A DNA stretch of 64,000 nt from Streptomyces violaceoruber (GCA_000720805.1 JODI01000001.1:186001-250000); one strand, 5' to 3'. Counted from the first letter of the stretch, positions 52,218 to 61,536 are shown. Made by a program: numbers and translations. Notes: generated from the letters alone by a model not told the origin.

Positions 52218-55200
52218 CCGGGCCCGAATGGTTCGACGAGCAGCCGCACGAACGACCGGACGCGCCGGCCCTGCCCTCTGAGTCGGGCATCGCCCTGGCA
52301 CCCATCACCCTCCCCGAGCGCCGCGTGAGCCAGAACCGGCTCCGTGGCCGCGAAGACCTGGTCGAAAACCTGACCCGGGCCATCCGGGAACATGTCGCGC
52401 GCCCCGGCCACGCCTCCGGTGTGTGGGTGTTGTCCGGACTGGGCGGATCCGGCAAGACGACCGCCGCCCTGGAAGTGGCCCATCGTCTGTCGGAAGAGGG
52501 GCCGATCACCCGCGTGTGGTGGGTGTCCACCGGCGGCGCCAACTCCGGTGACCTGTACGCGGTCGCCTTCGACGCCGGCGCCGACCGAGGGGCGTTCGGT
52601 CTCGGATACCAGGCGGACGTGCTGTGGAGGCAACTGGAGAAGGTGGGGGAGCCGTGGATGCTGGTGCTGGACAACGTGAACGATCCGGACCTGCTGGCCG
52701 CGGACGAGCGGCCACTGCACGACGGCGTCGGCTGGCTGCGTTCCCCCAAACGCCTGCCCGGCGCGGTGCTGATCACCAGCCGGCGGTCCGGCTGGCCAGA
52801 GCTGGCGGACTGGGCCGGGGAACTGCCGGTCGATGTGCTGGACGACGAGGACGGTGCCCAGGTTCTGCTCGACCTGGCCCCCAAGGCCGGCGGCAGAGCC
52901 GAGGCGCGTCTGCTCGCCGGGCATCTCGGCGGCCTCCCGCTCGCCCTCGACCTGGCCGGCAACTTCCTGGCACGCGCGGTCCGGTCGAATGACTGGCCCC
53001 CGGTGGAAGGGCCGCGGACGTTCGCGGACTACCGCCGCGGCTTCGACGAGCGGCTGAGCCGGCGAGTCGCTGCCCAGGAGCGCCGTCCCGACGAAATCGG
53101 ACGCGACCTCGCGAGGATCACGGCCAGCCTGGAACTCTCGCTCGACATGCTCACGAAGCAGCAGAACCACGCGGCCGAACCGCTCATGCTGCTGCTCGCG
53201 GCCTTCGGACCGGTCCCGATCCCGCATCTGCGGCTCCTGGACGCGGACGTGATCGCGGCGGGCGAGCTGTTCGCCTCCTGCCGTCCCTCCGCCCTCGACC
53301 TGCGAACGGCCCTGCAGGGGCTGACCGGGCACGGCTTCGTCCGCGTCGAGAGCACCGGTGCCGAGGATGAGGGAGGTGACATGGACGGACGCCTCACGAT
53401 CCACCCCCTGGTGCGCCTCAGCATGCGCTCGCGCCCGGACTTCACCTCCGCCACCCCACAACTGTGCGATCTGGTCGTCGAGTTGCTGCACAACGCGCTG
53501 GCCGGCCTGGAACCGGCCGTGCCGGCCCACTGGCCCCGCTGGCAGGACGTCGCACCACACTGCGCGGCCCCGCTCGACCTGCTCCTCTTCCCGGGCCGGC
53601 CGCAGTCCGTCGTCGCGGCGACCGAACCCGCCCTGCGCGCCGGGCAGTACCGCTACTACATCGGCCTGTACACCGATGCGCGCAGGGAACTGGAGAGGGT
53701 CGCGGACGTACGGCGGGAACACCTCGGCGCGGAACATCCCGACACGCTTGCCGCCCGACTGGCCCTGGCCCTCGCCCTGCGCGACGAAGGCCGGCTCCAC
53801 GAGGCCGAAACCGAATACCACTCCGTGGCCCAGGCGTGCGAACAGACCCTTCCCTCCGACCACCAGCAGACCCAATCGGCCCGCAGCGGCAGGGCCCGGG
53901 TGCTGCGCGAACTCGGTCGGTACGAGGAGGCGGAACAGGAACTGCGCGCCGTACTGCGCATCCGCGAGAGGGCCGAGCCGACCGACCGGCGCGCGGTGCT
54001 GCGTACCCGCCACGACCTCGCCACCATCTGGCACAAGCGTGGGGCACTGGGCGAGGCCGTCGCGGAGTTGCGGGAGATCTGGGAGACCAACCGTGCCCTC
54101 TTCGGCGACGGTGACGAACTCTCCCTGGCGTGCGGCATCAGCCTGGCCCGGGCGCTCCGTGACGCGGGCGACCCCGAGGACGCGGCCCGCGTCTGCTCGA
54201 CGGTCGTGACCGAGATCGCCGAGTACCGGGACCCGGACCACCCCGACACGCTCCTCGTCGGGCACGAACTGGCCCGTATCCGGCGCGACCAACAGCACCT
54301 GACGGCCGCGGAATTCGAACTGCGCCGGATCTGGTCGGTCAACCGGGAACGGTTCGGCGAGGAACACCCGGATTCCGTGGCCAACCGGCACGAACTCGCC
54401 ACCGTGCTGCACATGCTCGGACGTCTCGAGGAGGCAGCGGGTCACTTCGAGGAGGTGCTGGGGGCCAACACCCGGCGATTCGGCGAAGACCACCCCAACG
54501 TGGCGATGTGCCGCCACAACCTCGGGCTCGTCCGTACGGACCTGGTGCAGCGGGCCTCATCGGGCGGCCGGAACGGTGCCCACGACGCACAAGGAGCGCG
54601 GACCGTGGCCGAAACCCCACCGGGCGGCCCTGGGACGAGCGCAGGGGACGCTGCCGCGGACGGTACTCACGCGGCATCCGATCCCACCGCGGCCGGTGCC
54701 CCGGGCCGCACCAGGCTGTCGCTGGCCGACGCCCTCGCCCGCGTCCCCTCCGCGTCCGATCCCGGCACCCGCAGGATCCTGGACCGGTTCACCCGGCCCC
54801 GGCGCTCGCAGGGCGGCAGCGAACCCGGCGGGGGTGGCGGGTACTCCTGGGGCTTCCGTCCCCCGGAGAGTCACGATGCGGGCCGCCCTGTGAGGATCAC
54901 CTATCAGACACCGGCTCCCCGGCAGGAGCGCGTGGTCGAGGACGATGTGCCGTACCTCCTGCCCCCGCGACTGCGCGAGGGCCGGGCCTTCCGTGCCCTG
55001 GCCACCGGGGGCGAGGACCACGACGTGATCGCGGCACTGAGAGCACACCAGCGCGACATCCGCGTCACGGTACTCGAGTCCCTTCTGCGCGAAGTCGACG
55101 CGCGCAACGACTCAGCCGGCTTCTTCGAGCCTGTGGCACACGCCCGCGCGCTGCTCGAAGAGGCCGACGAGGCCGCCCCAGAGGCGACGGACGCGCTCCT

Positions 55201-56839
55201 CCTGGATCCAGCGGTGGGTCGGTGGATGAGTCACACCCTCGACGTCCTGCGACAGCGCCACGCGAGAGCGGACCTTCCGCTCTGGGCCGGCCAGGGGCAT
55301 CTGTACGCCCTGGCCGCCGCAGCCGGCATCAGGGCCGGGCTCGCCCTGAGCTGCCGGATCCCCCTGCACCGGGGCCTCGCCGTGCTGCCCACCATCGGCG
55401 TGGCCGACCTGGGGTCCACGGCCGCGCAGGTGGCCACCGTCGACGTGGCGGCGGGCCGGGTCACCGTACGTACGTCTGCGGCAGAGGTACGCCTCCCCGC
55501 CCGTCTGGAGGACACGGCACCCGGCTGGTATCCCCTGCGTCGCGTCACGGCCGACGGGCAGGAGGCATCGCTGACCGTGTGTCTCGACGACGTCCATCCG
55601 TTCCGGCAGGCGGGGCCGCCGGGAGTACCCGACCGGCTCTCCGAGGACCGGGCCGCGCGTTGGTCGGATCTGGTCCACGGGGCCTGGCGGGTACTGCTGC
55701 GGACCAGCCCCCGGCATGCCGGGGCACTGGGCGGCGCGTTGACCGCGATCACGCCGGGCCCGGCGGCCTCTGGACCTCAGATGACGTCGTCGTCCTCGAG
55801 TGACGCGTTCGGAGGCGCCGTCCTGAGCGAGCCGGAGGACTCGATCGAGCTCGCCGGGACGCTCACCCACGAGTTCCGCCACATGAAGCTGAACGCTCTG
55901 CTCGAGATGATCGACCTGTACGACGACCGTGACGACGGCGCCCTCCACTACGCCCCTTGGCGCGACGTCCCCCGCCCGTTCGCGGGGCTGTTCCAGGGCG
56001 TCTACGCGTACTTCGGGGTGGCCGAGTACTGGCAGCGGCTGACGCGGACGGCCGGCGGGGCGGAACTGCGGCGCGCGCAGTTCGAGCTGGCCTACTGGCG
56101 TACTCAGGTCTGGGACACGTATCACGTCCTGCGGAACTCGCCCCGGTGGACCGTGGCCGGTGCACGCTTCGTGGCTCTGATGGGCACGAGTTGCCGCCTG
56201 TGGCTTTCCGAGCGCGTTCCCGAGGACATCGCGGCGCTCGCCACCGAGGCGGTCGTCGACCACCGTGTCCGCTGGCGGCTGCACCACCTGCGGCCCGATC
56301 CCGACGAGGTGTCCGCACTGACGGACAGCATGCTCCGCGACGAGGCCGGGCCCTGGCGGCCCCGAACGGTTTCCGCTCTGCGCCCGGACGCGACGGCCCG
56401 GTCCCTCGCCGCGGGCATGGCCCTCATCAGACGGGTCGCCGTCGACCCGTGCCGGTGGTACGACGACGTTCCGGGACAGCGCCAGGAGGCCACGCACCCG
56501 GCACTGTCCGTACCGGCGGAGGCCCCCGCCGCGGACACGGCGCGCCTGCTCGGGGACATCGCCAGGGCGCGGAGCCGTGCCGTCACCGCGGTGACGGCCG
56601 ATCCGAGCCTCCATGCTCACTGGGTCAGCCTGGCGCTCGCCCTGCGCAGAACCGTCTCCGGATCCGAGGCGCGGCGCGCGGCCCAGGCCCTGTCGCACCG
56701 TCCCGAACTGGTCCGGGCGGTGTACGTGGCGGTCCGGGCCCGTAGGAAAACCGCTCCCGCCCCCGACCCCGTTGCCCTGGCTGCCCGGATCGACCCGCCC
56801 CACGCCGGGGTCGACCCACCGCCGGTATACCAGCCCTGA
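52214..56839 (+). CDS. NB-ARC/TPR protein fused to an HExxH-type peptide beta-hydroxylase-like domain
   Basis: 1541 residues from the ATG at 52214 with GGGAGG 6 nt upstream. The N-terminal third is a STAND/NB-ARC ATPase: Walker A GLGGSGKTTAA at about residue 77, Walker B WMLVLDNVND at about 147, LPGAVLITSRR and GGLPLALDLAG. A TPR array follows at about 480-790 (units of form EHLGAEHPDTL...ALALRDEGRLHEAE), then a Gly/Pro-rich linker to about 880. The C-terminal domain has HExxH at residues 1219-1223 in THEFRHMKLNALLEMIDLYD, followed by LHYAPWRDVPRPFAGLFQGVYAYFGVAEYW. This pattern is that of alpha-ketoglutarate-dependent HExxH peptide beta-hydroxylases found in FxSxx-COOH peptide clusters, and the NB-ARC/TPR half resembles the TPR partner of the same systems. 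Having both in one chain is unusual. No radical-SAM or precursor gene is adjacent. Confidence 0.85.
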   Translation: MTGPEWFDEQPHERPDAPALPSESGIALAPITLPERRVSQNRLRGREDLVENLTRAIREHVARPGHASGVWVLSGLGGSGKTTAALEVAHRLSEEGPITRVWWVSTGGANSGDLYAVAFDAGADRGAFGLGYQADVLWRQLEKVGEPWMLVLDNVNDPDLLAADERPLHDGVGWLRSPKRLPGAVLITSRRSGWPELADWAGELPVDVLDDEDGAQVLLDLAPKAGGRAEARLLAGHLGGLPLALDLAGNFLARAVRSNDWPPVEGPRTFADYRRGFDERLSRRVAAQERRPDEIGRDLARITASLELSLDMLTKQQNHAAEPLMLLLAAFGPVPIPHLRLLDADVIAAGELFASCRPSALDLRTALQGLTGHGFVRVESTGAEDEGGDMDGRLTIHPLVRLSMRSRPDFTSATPQLCDLVVELLHNALAGLEPAVPAHWPRWQDVAPHCAAPLDLLLFPGRPQSVVAATEPALRAGQYRYYIGLYTDARRELERVADVRREHLGAEHPDTLAARLALALALRDEGRLHEAETEYHSVAQACEQTLPSDHQQTQSARSGRARVLRELGRYEEAEQELRAVLRIRERAEPTDRRAVLRTRHDLATIWHKRGALGEAVAELREIWETNRALFGDGDELSLACGISLARALRDAGDPEDAARVCSTVVTEIAEYRDPDHPDTLLVGHELARIRRDQQHLTAAEFELRRIWSVNRERFGEEHPDSVANRHELATVLHMLGRLEEAAGHFEEVLGANTRRFGEDHPNVAMCRHNLGLVRTDLVQRASSGGRNGAHDAQGARTVAETPPGGPGTSAGDAAADGTHAASDPTAAGAPGRTRLSLADALARVPSASDPGTRRILDRFTRPRRSQGGSEPGGGGGYSWGFRPPESHDAGRPVRITYQTPAPRQERVVEDDVPYLLPPRLREGRAFRALATGGEDHDVIAALRAHQRDIRVTVLESLLREVDARNDSAGFFEPVAHARALLEEADEAAPEATDALLLDPAVGRWMSHTLDVLRQRHARADLPLWAGQGHLYALAAAAGIRAGLALSCRIPLHRGLAVLPTIGVADLGSTAAQVATVDVAAGRVTVRTSAAEVRLPARLEDTAPGWYPLRRVTADGQEASLTVCLDDVHPFRQAGPPGVPDRLSEDRAARWSDLVHGAWRVLLRTSPRHAGALGGALTAITPGPAASGPQMTSSSSSDAFGGAVLSEPEDSIELAGTLTHEFRHMKLNALLEMIDLYDDRDDGALHYAPWRDVPRPFAGLFQGVYAYFGVAEYWQRLTRTAGGAELRRAQFELAYWRTQVWDTYHVLRNSPRWTVAGARFVALMGTSCRLWLSERVPEDIAALATEAVVDHRVRWRLHHLRPDPDEVSALTDSMLRDEAGPWRPRTVSALRPDATARSLAAGMALIRRVAVDPCRWYDDVPGQRQEATHPALSVPAEAPAADTARLLGDIARARSRAVTAVTADPSLHAHWVSLALALRRTVSGSEARRAAQALSHRPELVRAVYVAVRARRKTAPAPDPVALAARIDPPHAGVDPPPVYQP

Positions 56840-56899
56840 GCCGGACGGATCGGTGCGTGCGCGAACGCGCCTGGCTGACACGGACATCGCCGGGGACGG

Positions 56900-58045
56900 C
56901 TACTTCCTGACCGCCTTCAGCACGACGAACTTCGGGTCGCTGGCGACCAGTTGACTGTTGCCGAACAGACGACGCAGCTTCAGGTGGTACCCGAGATGAC
57001 GGTTGCCGACCACCCACAGCTCGCCGCCCGGCCGCAGCGCGTGCCACGCTCCGGTGAACATGCGCCACGCGGTGGAGTCCGTCGTCGCCTGGTGCGAGTG
57101 GAAGGGCGGATTGTTCAGCACCAGGTCCACGCTGCCGGCCGGCACCCCCGCCAGCCCGTCCCCGACCCGGAACTCGGCATGCCCCGGCACACCGTTCGCC
57201 TTGAACGTCGCCTCCGCCGAGGCCACCGCCTGGAACGACTCGTCCACGAACAGCACCTCGGCCGCGGGATCGGCCAGCGCCATCGCCGTACCGACGACCC
57301 CGTTGCCGCACCCGAGGTCCACCACGCGCGGGCCACCGCTGCTGGTCGGCAGATGCTGCAGGAAGAACCGGGTGCCGATGTCGAGACGATCGGCGCAGAA
57401 GACCCCCGCGTGGTTGACGACCGTACGGCCCGAGACGAGGCCGACGCCGTCGGGAAGCTCATAGCTGTACGGCCACGGATGGGCGGCCGGTCGCGGCGAC
57501 GGCTGGGGCGTGCAGAAGATCAGCCGGGCCTTCCTCTCGGCGAGCGAGGTGCGGGTCGGACCGAGGATCCGCTCGAACAACCGCAGCGTCGAGGTGTGGA
57601 TCTCCTTCACCATGCCGGTGCCGACGACGACCGTGCCCTCGTGCACCGCGGGGGCCAGCCGCAGCAGCTGGTCCTCCAGCAGCGCCAGGCTCTTCGGCAC
57701 CCGTACCAGCAGCAGGTCGACGCGCCCGGGCGGCGGATCCTGCGTGGTGAGCAACCGCACGGCACCGGTCTCGACGCCGGCCTTCGCCAGGTTCGCCCGG
57801 GTCGCCTCCTGGGTCAGGTACGAGTCGGTGATCTGCACCGGCCGGTGCGCCGCGAGCGCCGTGACCAGCGCGCCCCAGCGGTCCCCGACCACCACGACCG
57901 TGCCGGAGAGCGGCACGTCCTGGTCCGCCAGATGCCTGAGGAGGTACTCGTCGGAGGCGTCCCAGGCGCGCAGCCGGTCACGCGGGTCCTCGGGGAAACG
58001 GGACAGCGCGAGCTCGCCCCAGGGAGTCGTCATACGGTCGTTCAT
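56900..58045 (-). CDS. RlmG/RsmC-type rRNA (guanine-N2) methyltransferase
   Basis: 381 residues. It is a tandem methyltransferase: a degenerate N-terminal Rossmann domain (VVVVGDRWGALVTALAA) and an active C-terminal domain with VVDLGCGNGVVGTAMA and the catalytic NPPF motif in LVLNNPPFHSHQ, specific for N2-methylation of guanine in rRNA. Length matches RlmG/RsmC. It is a single gene, divergent from AlkB. Confidence 0.9.
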   Translation of the reverse strand: MNDRMTTPWGELALSRFPEDPRDRLRAWDASDEYLLRHLADQDVPLSGTVVVVGDRWGALVTALAAHRPVQITDSYLTQEATRANLAKAGVETGAVRLLTTQDPPPGRVDLLLVRVPKSLALLEDQLLRLAPAVHEGTVVVGTGMVKEIHTSTLRLFERILGPTRTSLAERKARLIFCTPQPSPRPAAHPWPYSYELPDGVGLVSGRTVVNHAGVFCADRLDIGTRFFLQHLPTSSGGPRVVDLGCGNGVVGTAMALADPAAEVLFVDESFQAVASAEATFKANGVPGHAEFRVGDGLAGVPAGSVDLVLNNPPFHSHQATTDSTAWRMFTGAWHALRPGGELWVVGNRHLGYHLKLRRLFGNSQLVASDPKFVVLKAVRK

Positions 58046-58099
58046 CGTCTGCCCAGGCTAGCCGAGCCGCAGCTCAGACCTGTCGGGCAGGATGGAACC

Positions 58100-58741
58100 A
58101 TGGACGCCGAGCTGTTCCCCAGGGCCCGTACGGAGGTCGCGCCGGGCGCGGTGCACGTGCCGGACTGGCTGGACACGTACGCGCAGCACGACCTGCTCCG
58201 GGCCTGCCGGGAGTGGGCCCGCCCGCCGGCCGGCCTCAGGACGGTCCGCACACCCGGCGGCGGCACGATGACCGCCCGCCAGGTGTGTCTGGGCCACCAC
58301 TGGTACCCGTACGCGTACGCCCGCACGGTCGTCGACGGTGACGGCGCACCGGTGAAGCCGTTCCCGGCCTGGCTGGGCGAGCTGGGCCGGGACGCGGCGC
58401 GGGATGCCCTGGGCACCGAACGGGTGCCGTACGACGTCGCATTGATCAACTTCTATGACGGCGACGCCCGCATGGGCATGCACCGTGACAGCGACGAGAA
58501 GTCGGACGCGCCGGTGGTGTCGCTGAGCCTCGGCGACACCTGCGTCTTCCGCTTCGGCAACCCGGAGAACCGGACCCGGCCGTACACGGACGTCGAGCTG
58601 CGCAGCGGCGACCTGTTCGTCTTCGGCGGGCCGTCCCGGCTCGCGTACCACGGGGTACCCCGGGTCCGGGCGGGCACGGCACCGCCGGAGTTGGGTCTGC
58701 TCGGGCGGCTGAACATCACGCTTCGGGTGAGCGGGCTGTAG
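58100..58741 (+). CDS. AlkB-family Fe(II)/alpha-ketoglutarate dioxygenase
   Basis: 213 residues from the ATG at 58100. Iron ligands are His-x-Asp in GMHRDSDEKSD and His in LAYHGVPRV; the 2-oxoglutarate-binding Arg is in LLGRLNITLRVSG. NFYDGDARMGMH is the conserved substrate loop. AlkB proteins demethylate 1-methyladenine and 3-methylcytosine in DNA. No Ada-type regulator is adjacent. Confidence 0.92.
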   Translation: MDAELFPRARTEVAPGAVHVPDWLDTYAQHDLLRACREWARPPAGLRTVRTPGGGTMTARQVCLGHHWYPYAYARTVVDGDGAPVKPFPAWLGELGRDAARDALGTERVPYDVALINFYDGDARMGMHRDSDEKSDAPVVSLSLGDTCVFRFGNPENRTRPYTDVELRSGDLFVFGGPSRLAYHGVPRVRAGTAPPELGLLGRLNITLRVSGL

Positions 58742-58777
58742 GCCGCCGGGCCTGCGGATCATGGGAGACTCGCCCTC

Positions 58778-60019
58778 ATGAGCGGCAAGGCGGACCCCCG
58801 GACGGCGGGGGAAGGGACCACCTCGAGGGCGCGGTTGGACCGGGGGCGCGGTGCGCTCGGTCCCGCGTTGGAGCTCGTGCACACCGGACGCGCGCCGACC
58901 CGAGCCGTACTGACCGCCGAGCTCGGCGTGACACGGGCCACCGCCGGCGCCGTCGCCGCCGAGCTGGAGGCGCTCGGCCTGATCCGGGTCGACGCACGGC
59001 CCGGGGCGGTGGCCGGTTCGCAGGGGCGGCCCTCGCACCGGCTCGCGGTCGCCGAGAGCGGTCCCGTCGTTCTCGCCGCACAGGTGCACGCCGACGGTTT
59101 CCGTGCGGCACTGGTCGGTCTGGGCGGCCGCATCGTCGCCACCGCACCCGGCTGCGAGACCGTCGACGCCGATCCGGCGAAGGTCCTCGGTTCCGTCGTG
59201 GAGGCCGGCTCCGAACTGCTGCGCACGACCGGACGGCGGTGCGTGGGCGCCGGTCTCGCCGTGCCGTCCGCGGTCGCCGAGCCGGACGGACTCGCGCTGA
59301 ACCCGCTGCACCTGGCGTGGCCGGTGGGCGCCCCGGTGCGCCGTATCTTCGCGGAGTGCGTGGACGCGGCCGGGATCACCGGACCGGCCTTCGCGGGCAA
59401 CGACGTCAACCTCGCCGCGCTCGCCGAGCACCGGCACGGCGCGGGAAGGGGCGCGCGGGACCTGCTGTGCGTGGCCACCGGGCACCGGGGTGTGGGCGGC
59501 GCGCTGGTGCTCGACGGGCGTCTGCACACCGGGAGTTCGGGGCTGGCGCTCGAAGTCGGCCATCTCACCGTCAACCCGGAGGGCCGCCCGTGCCACTGCG
59601 GCAGCCGCGGCTGCCTCGACGTCGAGGCCGACCCGCTCGCCTTCCTCACCGCCGCGGGCCGCGACCCGGGCCCGGAGGTCTCCCTCCTCCAGCAGGCCAA
59701 CGACCTGATCCGCAACCACTACGACGACTCGACCGTCCGCACCGCCACCGAGGCCCTGATCGACCGCCTCGGCCTCGGTCTCGCCGGCCTGGTGAACATC
59801 CTCAACCCCGACCGGATCATCCTCGGCGGTCTGCACCGCACCCTGCTGGACGCCGACCCGGACCGGCTGCGCGCGGTCGTCGCCGACCGCAGCCTGTGGG
59901 GGCAGAGCGGCGGCGTCCCCATCCTGGCGTGCACCCTCGACCACAACAGCCTGGTCGGCGCGGCCGAGTTGGCCTGGCAGCCGGTCCTGGACGATCCGCT
60001 GGGCGCGCTGGCCCAGTGA
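58778..60019 (+). CDS. ROK-family transcriptional regulator
   Basis: 413 residues. An N-terminal winged helix (APTRAVLTAELGVTRATAGAVAAELEALGLI) is joined to a ROK sugar-binding fold with GAGLAVPSAV, the GNDVNLAALAEHRHG motif, LEVGHLTVNPEGR and the zinc cluster CHCGSRGCLDVEA. Glucokinase-like active residues are not obvious in the expected order, so it is a regulator. The RpiB-like isomerase gene follows by 53 bp and may be its target, suggesting pentose sensing. Confidence 0.9.
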   Translation: MSGKADPRTAGEGTTSRARLDRGRGALGPALELVHTGRAPTRAVLTAELGVTRATAGAVAAELEALGLIRVDARPGAVAGSQGRPSHRLAVAESGPVVLAAQVHADGFRAALVGLGGRIVATAPGCETVDADPAKVLGSVVEAGSELLRTTGRRCVGAGLAVPSAVAEPDGLALNPLHLAWPVGAPVRRIFAECVDAAGITGPAFAGNDVNLAALAEHRHGAGRGARDLLCVATGHRGVGGALVLDGRLHTGSSGLALEVGHLTVNPEGRPCHCGSRGCLDVEADPLAFLTAAGRDPGPEVSLLQQANDLIRNHYDDSTVRTATEALIDRLGLGLAGLVNILNPDRIILGGLHRTLLDADPDRLRAVVADRSLWGQSGGVPILACTLDHNSLVGAAELAWQPVLDDPLGALAQ

Positions 60020-60072
60020 CGTCCACAGCCAGGAGGAGGCGTCCTCGGGCACGCCGCGGGTACGCTCGTGAC

Positions 60073-60528
60073 ATGCGGATCTCCGTTTCCTCGGACATGG
60101 ACGAACCCGTGGCGCGCAGCCTCGTCACCGAGTTGCGCGACCGCGGTCACGAGGTGGTGCCGTACGGCGCGCTGAACCCCGGCGACGACCCCCAGTGGGC
60201 CGTCTGCTCGCAGGCCGCCGCGCGCGAGGTCGCCGCCGGAACCGCCGACCAGGCGGTGGTGTGCTGCTGGACCGGCACGGGCGCGTCGATCGCCGCGAAC
60301 AAGGTGCCGGGTGTACGGGCCGCCCTGTGCACGGACGCCTACACCGCGGACGGCGCACGCCGCTGGAACGACGCCAACGCGCTGGCCCTCAGCCTGCGAC
60401 TGACGTCCGAGCCGCTGCTCAAGGAGATCCTCGACGCCTGGTTCGCCGCCGCGCCCAGCGAGGACATCGAGGACCGCGAGAACGTGGCCCGCGTCGACCG
60501 ACTCGACGTCGGCAGGACCACCTCGTAG
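60073..60528 (+). CDS. RpiB/LacAB-family sugar-phosphate isomerase
   Basis: 151 residues. The family fold is clear: MRISVSSDMDEP at the N terminus, RGHEVVPYG, the catalytic-site CCWTGTGASIAANKVPGVRAALC (Cys before the GTG loop) and ARRWNDANALALSLR. RpiB interconverts ribose-5-phosphate and ribulose-5-phosphate; LacAB act on galactose-6-phosphate. The D-x-H motif of typical RpiB N termini (SDHAG) is replaced by SDMDE, so the sugar may differ. Confidence 0.85.
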   Translation: MRISVSSDMDEPVARSLVTELRDRGHEVVPYGALNPGDDPQWAVCSQAAAREVAAGTADQAVVCCWTGTGASIAANKVPGVRAALCTDAYTADGARRWNDANALALSLRLTSEPLLKEILDAWFAAAPSEDIEDRENVARVDRLDVGRTTS

Positions 60529-60610
60529 CTCACCGGCACAGGCTCCGGAGCGCGGCACCATCGGTCGGCGCAGGTCGGCCCGCCGTACGCACACCCCGAT
60601 CGCGAACGGC

Positions 60611-60799
60611 TCAGGCAGCGCCCGGGAGCACGGTGAGCCGGTCGCGCACCGCGCTGTGCTCCCGTACGAGGCGGGGGACCACACCCGTGCCGCAGCCCAG
60701 GGCGAGGAGCGTCAACAGCGCTTCCTGGCCGTCGGTTTCGCAGGCCACCTCGGGTGTCCTGCCCCGCGTCCGGAACCATCGGTCGGCGGCCTCGCGAAC
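60611..60799 (-). pseudogene. LysR-family regulator remnant (IlvY-like C terminus)
   Basis: The last 62 codons of a LysR substrate-binding domain are intact (ETDGQEALLTLLALGCGTGV, VPRLVREHSAVRDRLTVLP) and resemble IlvY, the regulator of ilvC. The frame continues upstream but the sequence stops resembling a LysR protein at 60800, where a different forward-strand frame begins. The rest of the gene has been lost. Confidence 0.75.
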
Positions 60800-61137
60800 C
60801 AGCCCGCGGTGGTGCGCGACGGTCTCGACGCGGTCGCCCGGGATGTCTTCGACCGGGCCTGCACGGCGGCGTACGTACCCGCCCGCGAGATCGTCGCCGA
60901 GATCTACGACGAGGTCGCCGACGGCACCTAGCTGCGCAGCGCCGTCCCGGCGGAACGACGCCTCGGCGCCGGCCACTGGGGCCCGCCCTTCCAGGCCGCC
61001 TACGAGCAGATCGCCTACCCGGCGGCCGAAGGCCCGGCGGACCAGGCCCTGTTGACGACCTTCGACGGCCACCCCGTCCACGAGGACCTGGCCGCGGGGG
61101 CGAGGCTCCGGCCGTCCGTGGACGTCGCCGTGGCCTG
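60800..61137 (+). pseudogene. Unrecognised gene remnant with internal stop
   Basis: From 60800 the forward frame has strong G/C third-position bias and reads PAVVRDGLDAVARDVFDRAC ... AREIVAEIYDEVADGT, then an in-frame TAG at 60929-60931. The same frame continues with the same codon bias (LRSAVPAERRLGAGHWG, YEQIAYPAAEGPADQALLTT) to about 61137. No start and no known family. It abuts the LysR remnant exactly, pointing to a deletion joining two genes. Confidence 0.55.
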
Positions 61138-61536
61138 TCAGAGCTCTTCCGTGGCCGCGGCGTACTGTGCCGCCCCTTCGCCGAGCGACCAGTCGATCGA
61201 CTCGTTCTCGGTGAGGGTGACGAAGACGTTCCGCGGCTCGGTGCCCGCGTAGGCATGGGCGAGTTCGGCGATCCGCCGGTACAGCGCCCGCTTCTGCGTG
61301 GGGGTGCGCCCGGAGCGGAGTGTGATCGCGACGTACACGATGCCCTCGTCCCGGTGCACGCCCAGGTGGAGGTCGTACCGCAGGGTGCCGCGGGCGCCGT
61401 CGTGGCCGACCAGGACCTGGAACCGGTCGTCGGCCGGGATCCCGATGGTCTCCACGAGGGCGTCGTGCACGGCACGGCCGAGCGCGTCGAGCCGATCGGG
61501 ACCGGCATCCAGGGCGTCTATCCGAACGAACGGCAT
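61138..61536 (-). CDS. Tautomerase-superfamily protein (4-oxalocrotonate/MSAD-like)
   Basis: 132 residues. The N-terminal catalytic proline follows the initiator Met (MPFVRIDALDA). RYDLHLGVHRDEGIVYVAITLRSGRT and KRALYRRIAELAHAYAGTEPRNVFVTLTENES match the Tautomerase_2 group, about twice the length of 4-oxalocrotonate tautomerase. AGGAGA precedes the ATG. Substrate unknown. Confidence 0.85.
   Translation of the reverse strand: MPFVRIDALDAGPDRLDALGRAVHDALVETIGIPADDRFQVLVGHDGARGTLRYDLHLGVHRDEGIVYVAITLRSGRTPTQKRALYRRIAELAHAYAGTEPRNVFVTLTENESIDWSLGEGAAQYAAATEEL

Noticed and set aside
51971..54517. Minus-strand open frame extending the KAP NTPase upstream to about 1260 residues
   Set aside because: The extra part is antisense to the NB-ARC/TPR gene, is low-complexity Gly/Arg/Asp-rich, matches no domain, and the KAP N-terminal motif starts at the ATG at 51970.
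51971..57000. Complete FxSxx-COOH peptide cluster
   Set aside because: No radical-SAM SPASM gene and no small ORF ending in F-x-S-x-x was found beside the HExxH gene.
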